The notes below the pieces were generated by a model, which searched no databases, was not told the DNA's origin, and was given only the letters and a program-made list of their open reading frames with translations. 64,000 nucleotides of DNA, from assembly GCA_947495685.1 (NCBI GenBank), contig CANLZY010000012.1, positions 91,887-155,886 of the forward strand, given 5' to 3'. Positions 52,650-59,931 of this stretch are shown in pieces. The position numbers were made by a program, and so were the translations under genes. This DNA is from an uncultured Tropicimonas sp. GTDB lineage: Bacteria > Pseudomonadota > Alphaproteobacteria > Rhodobacterales > Rhodobacteraceae. How positions within the stretch are numbered: position 1 is the stretch's first letter; each line of letters starts with the position of its first letter.

Positions 52650-53299
52650 GCGCCGAGGCGCGCTTGCGCGAGCAGATATGCCTGTTCGCGAAGTCCATGT
52701 ATGATCGCGGGCTGACGCCGGGGGCGAGTGGCAATATCTCGGCCCGGCTCGACGATGGCCGGTTGATCGTGACTCCCACCGGCAGTTGCTTTGGTCGGTT
52801 GGACCCGGCGCGCCTGTCAGTGCTCGACACCGATCGTCGGCTGATCGAAGGGGACGCCCCGACCAAGGAAGTGGCGCTGCACGCCGCGTTCTACGAGACT
52901 CGCCCGGCCCAGACCGGTGCGGTGGTGCACCTGCATTCGACCCACTCCGTTGCCTTGTCGGTTCTTCCTGACACCGACCCGGAGGACATGCTGCCTCCGA
53001 TCACGGCCTATGGCGTGATGAAGCTGGGTCGGGTGAAGCTGCTGCCCTATTTCATGCCGGGCGATCCGGCGATGGGCGACGCGATCCGCGGGCTGGCCGG
53101 GAAACGCAGTGCCGTTGTGCTGGCCAACCATGGGCCGGTCGTCGCGGCCCGGGATCTGGAGGCGGCCTGTTATTCGATGGAAGAGCTGGAGGAAACGGCA
53201 AAACTGGCCATGCTCACCCGCGGCCTGTCGCCCCGCGTTCTGACAGAGGCCCAGATCCAGGGCCTTGTGACCAAATTCAACGTCGACTGGGAGGCCTGA
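52646..53299 (+). CDS. otnC: 3-oxo-tetronate 4-phosphate decarboxylase (class II aldolase family)
   Basis: This 217-residue zinc protein of the class II aldolase/adducin family shows T-P-G-A-S-G-N-I-S near residue 24, the acid residue in T-K-E-V-A-L-H near residue 73, and H-L-H-S-T-H-S near residue 93 with metal-binding histidines; a later A-N-H-G-P-V supplies another. It releases CO2 to give dihydroxyacetone phosphate. Overlaps otnK by 4 bp. Confidence 0.92.
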   Translation: MSAEARLREQICLFAKSMYDRGLTPGASGNISARLDDGRLIVTPTGSCFGRLDPARLSVLDTDRRLIEGDAPTKEVALHAAFYETRPAQTGAVVHLHSTHSVALSVLPDTDPEDMLPPITAYGVMKLGRVKLLPYFMPGDPAMGDAIRGLAGKRSAVVLANHGPVVAARDLEAACYSMEELEETAKLAMLTRGLSPRVLTEAQIQGLVTKFNVDWEA

Positions 53300-53300
53300 C

Positions 53301-54053
53301 ATGACCCAATTCTCCGCCAACCTGGGATTCCTCTGGACGGAGCATTCCCTGCCCGACGCGATCCGTGCCGCCAAGCGAGCCGGGTTTGATGCCGTGGAAT
53401 GCCACTGGCCCTATGAAACGCCCGCCGAAGACGTCGTTGCGGCCTTGAACGAGACCGGCCTGACGATGCTGGGCCTGAACACGGTGCGTGGGCGTCCGGG
53501 CGAAAACGGCCTGTCGGCGCTGCCCGGGCGGGAGCTCGATGCGCGTAACGCGATCGATCAAGCCATCGATTACGCCCGGGCGACCGGCGCCGCCAAGGTT
53601 CATGTGATGGCCGGATTCTCGAAAGGCAAGGATGCCCGGGAGACGTTCGTCGCCAACCTTCGCTACGCCTGTGGCCGCGCAGCGCCGCTGGGGATCACGA
53701 TCCTGATCGAACCGCTCAACCACCATGATGCGCCGGGCTATTTCCTGCAGACCAGCGCCCAGGCGGTGGAGTTGATCCAGGCGGTCGACAAGCCAAACCT
53801 GAAGCTGATGTTCGATTGCTATCACCTGCAGATCATGGAGGGCGACCTGACGCGTCGGCTGACCGACCGGATGCCGTTCATCGGGCACATCCAGATCGCG
53901 TCGGTGCCGGACCGGACAGAGCCGGATTGCGGCGAAGTCTCGTATCCGCACATCTTCGCGCATCTGGAGACGTTGGGCTACTCCGCGCCCATCGGGGCAG
54001 AATACAAGCCGCGCACCACGACCGACGAGGGTCTTGGCTGGCTTCCGCGCTGA
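53301..54053 (+). CDS. otnI: 2-oxo-tetronate isomerase
   Basis: This 250-residue TIM-barrel of the hydroxypyruvate isomerase-like family starts S-A-N-L-G-F-L-W-T-E and has the metal/base residues in I-E-P-L-N near residue 138, L-M-F-D-C-Y-H near residue 170, and the late G-A-E-Y-K-P segment. It interconverts 2-oxo- and 3-oxo-tetronate, linking LtnD to OtnK. One base after otnC; last gene of the locus. Confidence 0.92.
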   Translation: MTQFSANLGFLWTEHSLPDAIRAAKRAGFDAVECHWPYETPAEDVVAALNETGLTMLGLNTVRGRPGENGLSALPGRELDARNAIDQAIDYARATGAAKVHVMAGFSKGKDARETFVANLRYACGRAAPLGITILIEPLNHHDAPGYFLQTSAQAVELIQAVDKPNLKLMFDCYHLQIMEGDLTRRLTDRMPFIGHIQIASVPDRTEPDCGEVSYPHIFAHLETLGYSAPIGAEYKPRTTTDEGLGWLPR

Positions 54054-54512
54054 CACGATTCTGGTGAGTGGCCGGGAAACCCGCCACGCCCCCGTCCTCG
54101 ACATTTACCAACGCCGCCCGACCCGGAGACGCCTCGAACCGGCGTCATCGGAACTGGGCGCGCGGATCGCTGGGGTCAAGGCGTTCCAGGAGCGTCTGCA
54201 TTTCCAGACTGATGACTCGCTCAGTAAAGTTTTACTTTCCCGGTGGGCGCGGTTTCATGCGCCGGAATGGTGATGGAATTGTCATCCAGTCGGCTGCATC
54301 CCGAACCTGGTCGGCGTTGGTCGGTCGCTGCGTTGCCGGCATTCCTCCCGGACTGGATCTCTTTGGCCACGAACAGGAAATCCCTGCCGGTGTTTGATCA
54401 AGATCATGGTGGCGAAAGGCGTGTCCTGTAGCGTCGCGCCAATTGATCCTGGGCCGATATCACGCCGGGGCGTACCCGACTGAATCCAGGACCGTTGCGG
54501 CGGGAGGGGCGG
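54054..54512. other. gene-free stretch upstream of the 2-oxoacid oxidoreductase operon
   Basis: This 459-bp stretch has no gene I can support. It contains an AT-rich inverted repeat, AGTAAA-GT-TTTACT (54223-54236), which stands out in GC-rich sequence and could be an operator or promoter element. On the minus strand near 54140-54225 a short open stretch (F-T-E-R-V-I-S-L-E-M-Q-T-L-L-E-R-L) looks protein-like but has no start or family; it may be a gene remnant. Confidence 0.5.
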
Positions 54513-55478
54513 ATGTCCAATCGCGAAACGAATGGAGAACCCGGGCCGGGCGCCCGGTCTGATGACAGTCACGGCCAACCGGAGGACCTGGTAACGTCCG
54601 GGTTCCCGATTCTGGAGCGGACTGACTTTTCCGACACGACATTCCTGTTGGAAATCCTGCACCCGGCGATGGCACGGGCGGCACATCCGGGACAATTCGT
54701 CATTGTCATGGCCGATGATCAGGGCGAGCGGATCCCCTTGACGATCGCGGATTTCGACCGCGACAGGGGTAGCGTGACGCTGGTGATCCAGGCCGTCGGA
54801 AAATCCACCCGCGAGATGCAGGCGCGGTGCCGTGCGGGTGGAGAATTGTTCGGCATCACCGGCCCGATGGGCATCCCGAGCAAGGTGTCGAACGCGCGCA
54901 AGGTGATCTGTGTTGGCGGGGGGCTTGGCGTGGCGCCGATCTTTCCGCAGGCACGCGCCTTCAAGGAGGCTGGCGCCTATGTCATCGGGGTGGTCGGATT
55001 TCGCAATCGCAACATGATATTCTGGGAAGAGAAATTCCGCGAGGTCTGCGACGAGTTCATCATCTGCACGGATGACGGCTCTGCCGGGATAAAGGGGCTG
55101 GTGACCGACGGCATCGAGAACGCCATCGCGGCGCATGGCGATATCGACGAAGTGGTTGCCATCGGGCCGCCGGTCATGATGCGCGCCTGTGCCGAGGTTA
55201 CCCGGCCGCACGGGATCAAGACGATGGTCAGCCTGAACCCGATCATGGTGGACGGAACTGGAATGTGCGGCGGTTGCCGGGTCCGGGTCGGCGGACGCAT
55301 CCGGTTTGCCTGTGTCGATGGACCTGACTTCGACGGCCACGACGTCGACTTTGATGACCTGATGGTAAGGTTGCAGCGCTATAAGCCGGAAGAGCAGGAG
55401 GCGATGGACCGTTGGTCCGAGCATTGCCGCCGGCTGGCCGCGGCACCGGCCACAACGATCGACACCGGGAGCAACTGA
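54513..55478 (+). CDS. ferredoxin-NAD(P)+ reductase-like FAD/[2Fe-2S] subunit (NfnA/SudB type)
   Basis: This 321-residue flavoprotein has an FAD-binding beta barrel, an NAD-binding region beginning C-V-G-G-G-L-G-V-A-P-I near residue 132, and a C-terminal [2Fe-2S] site with ligand text G-T-G-M-C-G-G-C-R-V-R-V-G, then F-A-C-V-D-G-P near residues 250-275. This matches the small subunit of NADH-dependent ferredoxin:NADP reductase and of sulfide dehydrogenase. The N-terminal 25 residues are an extra disordered stretch. First gene of a five-gene operon, 2 bp before the next. GGGAGGGG site. Confidence 0.87.
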   Translation: MSNRETNGEPGPGARSDDSHGQPEDLVTSGFPILERTDFSDTTFLLEILHPAMARAAHPGQFVIVMADDQGERIPLTIADFDRDRGSVTLVIQAVGKSTREMQARCRAGGELFGITGPMGIPSKVSNARKVICVGGGLGVAPIFPQARAFKEAGAYVIGVVGFRNRNMIFWEEKFREVCDEFIICTDDGSAGIKGLVTDGIENAIAAHGDIDEVVAIGPPVMMRACAEVTRPHGIKTMVSLNPIMVDGTGMCGGCRVRVGGRIRFACVDGPDFDGHDVDFDDLMVRLQRYKPEEQEAMDRWSEHCRRLAAAPATTIDTGSN

Positions 55479-55480
55479 CA

Positions 55481-56983
55481 ATGGCGCGAAAGACGATCCG
55501 TAGCATCCCGCAGGAGCGTGCCGAGATGCCGGTGCAGGCGCCCGACCTCCGCCGGGCCAACTTCGATGAGGTGACCCTTGGGTTTGATCAGGGCAATGCC
55601 CTGCTGGAATGCGAGCGGTGCCTGATGTGCCCGCAACCTGCCTGTGTCGAAGGCTGCCCGGTCAACATCGATATTCCGGGGTTCATCGCCAAGATGATCC
55701 AGAAGGACTTCCGTGGTGCCTACGATCACCTGACTGACTCGACCTTGCTGCCTGCTGTCTGCGGTCGGGTCTGCCCGCAGGAAGACCAGTGCGAGGGGGT
55801 CTGCCCGGTGGGCGGATCGCTGGAACCGGTTGCCATCGGGCGGTTGGAACGCTGGCTTGGCGACAAGGCAATCGCGGAGGGTTGGAAAAAGACCAGCTAC
55901 ATCGAACCCAACCGGTTTCGCGTCGGCGTTGTCGGGTCCGGGCCGTCGAGCATGGCCTGCGCGGCCGACCTCGCCAAGGCCGGCTGTGCCGTCACCGTCT
56001 TCGAGGCGCTGCATGCGCCGGGCGGGGTGCTGCGCTATGGCATTCCGGAATTCCGCCTGCCCAACAGCGTGGTCGATGCCGAGATCGGCAACCTCGAGGC
56101 GCTCGGGGTCGAGATCCGTTGCAATACCCTGGTCGGGCGACTGTTCACGATCGAGCAGATGCTGGGTGAAATGGACTTTGATGCGGTCTTTGTCGGCACC
56201 GGTGCGGGCACGCCGAAATTCATGGACATCCCCGGCGAAAACCTGAACGGCGTTCTGTCGGCGAACGAGTTGCTGACCCGTTGCAACCTGATGCATGCGG
56301 ATGATTTTCCGAACCATGACACACCGCTTGGCCTGGGGCGCCGCGTTGCGGTGATCGGGGCGGGCAACACCGCGATGGACGCGATGCGGGTGTCGCTGCG
56401 ACTGGGCGCCGAAGAGGTCCATTGCGTTTATCGGCGCACCGATGCCGAGTGTCCGGCCCGCAAGGAAGAACTGCACCACGCGCAGGAGGAAGGGATCGAA
56501 TTTCACTGGCTGACCGCTCCGGTAGAGATCCTGGGAGACGAGACCAACCGCGTGCGGGCGATCCGCTGCGTGCAGATGGAACTGGGCGATCCGGATGCCT
56601 CGGGGCGGCGCCGTCCGGTGCCGATCGAGGGCAGTGAATTCGACTTCGAGGCCGACACGGTGGTGTATGCCATCGGCACATCGCCCAACCCGATCCTTGG
56701 CCAGACGTCCAGCATCCGTCTGAACAAATGGGGCTACATCGACACGGACGACGACCTCGCCACGTCGTTGGCGGGGGTCTACGCAGGTGGCGACATCGTG
56801 ACTGGCGCGGCCACAGTGATCCTGGCCATGGGAGCCGGCCGCCGCGCCGCGCGCTCCATCCGTCGTTATCTGGGCATTCGCGACAGCGAGGTTGTCTACC
56901 AGCCAGAGCGAGCGGGCTTTGACGGCGCCCTGTTCGGCATGGACCTGGCCGAGCAGAACTTCACACATATTCGGCAGCTATAA
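55481..56983 (+). CDS. NAD(P)-binding glutamate-synthase-beta-like FeS flavoprotein (NfnB/GltD type)
   Basis: This 500-residue protein has an N-terminal [4Fe-4S] module (C-E-R-C-L-M-C-x4-C-x3-C-P near residues 45-58; C-G-R-V-C-P-x4-C-x3-C-P near residues 88-101), FAD-binding G-V-V-G-S-G-P-S-S-M near residue 149, and NADP-binding V-I-G-A-G-N-T-A-M-D near residue 290. It pairs with the upstream reductase subunit to move electrons between NAD(P)H and an iron-sulfur acceptor. A free-standing glutamate synthase small subunit is unlikely because no gltB is present and the partner genes differ. Confidence 0.87.
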   Translation: MARKTIRSIPQERAEMPVQAPDLRRANFDEVTLGFDQGNALLECERCLMCPQPACVEGCPVNIDIPGFIAKMIQKDFRGAYDHLTDSTLLPAVCGRVCPQEDQCEGVCPVGGSLEPVAIGRLERWLGDKAIAEGWKKTSYIEPNRFRVGVVGSGPSSMACAADLAKAGCAVTVFEALHAPGGVLRYGIPEFRLPNSVVDAEIGNLEALGVEIRCNTLVGRLFTIEQMLGEMDFDAVFVGTGAGTPKFMDIPGENLNGVLSANELLTRCNLMHADDFPNHDTPLGLGRRVAVIGAGNTAMDAMRVSLRLGAEEVHCVYRRTDAECPARKEELHHAQEEGIEFHWLTAPVEILGDETNRVRAIRCVQMELGDPDASGRRRPVPIEGSEFDFEADTVVYAIGTSPNPILGQTSSIRLNKWGYIDTDDDLATSLAGVYAGGDIVTGAATVILAMGAGRRAARSIRRYLGIRDSEVVYQPERAGFDGALFGMDLAEQNFTHIRQL

Positions 56984-57001
56984 AGAAACGGAGCGACGGC
57001 A

Positions 57002-58936
57002 ATGACTTCGGATGGCAGACAAGACTTCGCCGGGACAGCCGAGTTCCGGCACGACCCCGACCCGACCCCATCACGGCCACGCCCGGCCGAGGTGTTGGCG
57101 GAAAGCATCGTTGAGATCGTCAGCGATTCCGGCGAAGGCGCGCAACGATGCGGCCAGTCGCTGGCGGCAATCGCGGCCCGGATGGGCAATGGGATCTGGA
57201 CGGTGGAGATCATTCCCGCGGAGATCCAACCACCGCACCGCTCGGTTGCCGGTGCCAGCGGCAACCGGGTGCGGTTCGCCTCCGGGCCGGTCACCAACGT
57301 CGGCGACGCGGCTGACCTGGTGGTGGCCTTCAACGAACAGGTCCTGTTGAGCCGCCTGCATGCGGGCGAGATCAAGCCGGGTGGCACGATCCTGATCGAG
57401 AATGCCTGGCAGAACGATCCCGACCCGGCGATTGTCGCCGCCTATGCCAAGGTTGTGGCCGGGGTGCGGGCCGACGGTTATCGGGTTTACGAGGTTCCTA
57501 TGGCAGCGGAATGCCAGAAGTACGTACCCGACCCGCGCAAGGGCAAGAACATGTTCGTCCTGGGCATGCTCTGCGCGATCTACTCGCTGGATGCCGAGGT
57601 GGCGCGGGCGCAGGTGAGGTTCATCTTCGCAAAGAAAGACCAGAAGATCATCAACGCCAACCTGGAGTTGCTGGACGCCGGGTGGGCCTGGGCCGATGCC
57701 AATCTCGACCTGAAATACAAGGTGCCAGCGCCACCCGTCGCGGCCCGGCAGGTGGTGATGAACGGCAACGCGGCACTGGCGCTCGGGGTGGTCGCTTCGG
57801 GGATGGAAGTCTGCGCGATGTATCCGATAACTCCGGCGACATCTGCGTCACACTACCTCAGCAGTATCTTCGAGAAGGTCGGTTGCGTCGTCCACCAGGC
57901 CGAAGACGAGATTTCCGCCGCCACCTTTGCCATCGGCGCCAGCTATGCTGGAAAATGTGCGGTGACGATCACCTCGGGGCCCGGTCTGTCGCTCAAGCAG
58001 GAGGCGCTCGGGCTGGCGGTGATGGCCGAAATCCCGCTGGTGGTGATCGACGTGCAGCGCGGCGGCCCCAGCACCGGCCTACCCACAAAGGTGGAGCAGG
58101 GCGATCTGATGGCCGCGATGTTTGGCGGTCATGGCGATGCGCCCAAGGTCGTGATGGCCGTGTCGTCCATCGAGGAGTGTTTCTATTCGGTCATCACCGC
58201 CCGCAAGATCGCCGAGACCTTCAACATGGTGGTCATCATCCTGTCGGATGCCAGCCTGGCCACCGCGCAACAACCGTTCGAGCGGCCAGTATTCAACCCC
58301 GACTGGCTCGCCCCGCCGATCAACCAGAGCGCGGTACCTGAGGATGCCAAACCCTATGACTGGGACGCGCGCACCGGGATTGCGACGCGGTTCATTCCCG
58401 GCCAGCCAAACGGCATGCACTGTCTGACCGGATTGGCCCATGACCGGGACAGCCATGTCGCCTATGACGCGGCGATCAACGAGGAGGGCCTGCTGCAGCG
58501 CAGCCGCAAGCTCGCCGCCTTCCAGACCACGCTGCGGCTTGCACCGGTCTTTGGTGGCGACGATGGCGACCTGTTGCTGATCGGCTGGGGCAGCACCAAG
58601 GGTGCAATCGAAGAGGCCGTGACGGCCCTCAGGGCACAGGGGCACAAGGTGTCGTCGCTGCACCTGAAATACCTGCAACCCATGGCCTCCGGGATCGACG
58701 CGGTCATGAAACGGTTCGGCAAGGTGATGACCATCGAAAACAACTGGAACGATCCCAAGGACGATCCGTTGATCAATGACGACAACCGCCGCCTCTCCAG
58801 CTTGGCGCTTCTGTTGCGGGCCCGATGGCTGGTCGATGTCGATTGCTGGGGCAAGGCGCGAGGACAGCCGCTGAAGCCGTCTGCCATAATGCAAGCCGCG
58901 CTCGCCAAACTCGAAACCGCGGAGGGGGAACAATGA
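57002..58936 (+). CDS. 2-oxoacid:acceptor oxidoreductase, fused gamma-alpha subunit
   Basis: This 644-residue protein combines the gamma domain (about residues 33-225) with the alpha domain (about residues 245-630) of thiamine-dependent 2-oxoacid:ferredoxin oxidoreductases. Alpha-domain text includes M-Y-P-I-T-P-A-T near residue 278 and T-S-G-P-G-L-S-L-K near residue 325, both family signatures. The enzyme would oxidise a 2-oxoacid with CoA to an acyl-CoA and CO2, or run in reverse. A specificity for 2-oxoglutarate (KorA) rather than pyruvate cannot be decided. The stop overlaps the beta-subunit start. Confidence 0.9.
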   Translation: MTSDGRQDFAGTAEFRHDPDPTPSRPRPAEVLAESIVEIVSDSGEGAQRCGQSLAAIAARMGNGIWTVEIIPAEIQPPHRSVAGASGNRVRFASGPVTNVGDAADLVVAFNEQVLLSRLHAGEIKPGGTILIENAWQNDPDPAIVAAYAKVVAGVRADGYRVYEVPMAAECQKYVPDPRKGKNMFVLGMLCAIYSLDAEVARAQVRFIFAKKDQKIINANLELLDAGWAWADANLDLKYKVPAPPVAARQVVMNGNAALALGVVASGMEVCAMYPITPATSASHYLSSIFEKVGCVVHQAEDEISAATFAIGASYAGKCAVTITSGPGLSLKQEALGLAVMAEIPLVVIDVQRGGPSTGLPTKVEQGDLMAAMFGGHGDAPKVVMAVSSIEECFYSVITARKIAETFNMVVIILSDASLATAQQPFERPVFNPDWLAPPINQSAVPEDAKPYDWDARTGIATRFIPGQPNGMHCLTGLAHDRDSHVAYDAAINEEGLLQRSRKLAAFQTTLRLAPVFGGDDGDLLLIGWGSTKGAIEEAVTALRAQGHKVSSLHLKYLQPMASGIDAVMKRFGKVMTIENNWNDPKDDPLINDDNRRLSSLALLLRARWLVDVDCWGKARGQPLKPSAIMQAALAKLETAEGEQ

Positions 58937-59925
58937 CCGCTTCCATGAGTCAGTGCCTGATGCAGATGGTGCAGACCGACTATCAGATGTCCGATTACCA
59001 GAGCGAGATCGCGCCGCGCTGGTGTGCGGGCTGTGGTGACAACGCGATCCTGACCGCCATGCAGCGTCTGTGCCGGGACGAGCAACTGCCCCCGGAAAAG
59101 ACTGTCTGCGTCTCGGGCATCGGATGTTCGTCGCGGTTGCCGCACTACATGAACGCTTACGGGTTTCATGGCATTCACGGGCGCGCGCTGCCAATTGCCG
59201 AGGGTATCAAGATCCGTCGGCCCGACCTGAATGTCTTTGTCACCACCGGCGACGGCGACAATTGTTCAATCGGCGCCGCGCACTGGTTGCACGCGATCCG
59301 CTACAACATGAACCTGACCGTGCTGCTGCATGACAACCAGGTCTACGGTTTGACCAAGAAACAGGCCTCGCCGACCTCCCCCAAGGGATTGAAAAGCAAC
59401 ACCACGCCCTATGGCGCGGCGCTGAACCCGCTCAACCCCTTGTCCGTCACCCTCGGCGTGGCGAACGTGTCGTTCGTCGCCCAGGCCGTCGACTGGATTC
59501 CGGACCTGCTCTACGAGATCCTGCGGAAGGCTCACCAACATCGGGGGCTGTCGTTCGTCCGCGTGTTGCAACGGTGTCCGGAGTTCATGGGCCACCGCTT
59601 TGACGACTGGGTGCGGGACCCGATGAAGATGCGGATCCTCACCCATTCCGATGGGCTGCGTCTGAAGCCCGAGGTGTCCCGGGTCTACAAGAATCAGGAA
59701 ACCCACGATCCGCTCGATATGCCGCGCGCGCTGGCGATTGCCTCGATGCAAGAGGAGATCCCGGTCGGCATACTGTACAACGACCCGTCCGTGCCCTGCT
59801 ACGACGACCTGCGCGCCGGCGAGCGGCCCAATACGCCCGCGCTGGTAAAGACAGTTCTGGACGAGGAATTCGACAAGGTCGGGATCTGGCCAGACTCGGC
59901 CGATCCCGCAGGCAGCACGGAGTAA
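58933..59925 (+). CDS. 2-oxoacid:acceptor oxidoreductase, beta (TPP-binding) subunit
   Basis: This 330-residue catalytic subunit has W-C-A-G-C-G-D-N near residue 28, G-I-G-C-S-S-R-L near residue 62, and the TPP/Mg motif T-G-D-G-D-N-C-S-I near residue 106, ending in the loop N-Q-V-Y-G-L-T-K-K-Q-A-S-P-T-S. Unlike many OFOR beta subunits there is no ferredoxin domain in this operon apart from the one on the downstream protein. Starts within the stop of the previous gene (ATGA). Confidence 0.9.
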   Translation: MTASMSQCLMQMVQTDYQMSDYQSEIAPRWCAGCGDNAILTAMQRLCRDEQLPPEKTVCVSGIGCSSRLPHYMNAYGFHGIHGRALPIAEGIKIRRPDLNVFVTTGDGDNCSIGAAHWLHAIRYNMNLTVLLHDNQVYGLTKKQASPTSPKGLKSNTTPYGAALNPLNPLSVTLGVANVSFVAQAVDWIPDLLYEILRKAHQHRGLSFVRVLQRCPEFMGHRFDDWVRDPMKMRILTHSDGLRLKPEVSRVYKNQETHDPLDMPRALAIASMQEEIPVGILYNDPSVPCYDDLRAGERPNTPALVKTVLDEEFDKVGIWPDSADPAGSTE

Positions 59926-59931
59926 CCGGTC

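Noticed and set aside
54034..54273. Small plus-strand open frame after otnI
   Set aside because: It begins inside otnI in another frame and has no ribosome site or family resemblance.
55481..56983. Call of glutamate synthase small subunit (gltD)
   Set aside because: No large subunit is present, and the partner is an NfnA-like reductase subunit followed by 2-oxoacid oxidoreductase genes, so an electron-transfer role fits better.
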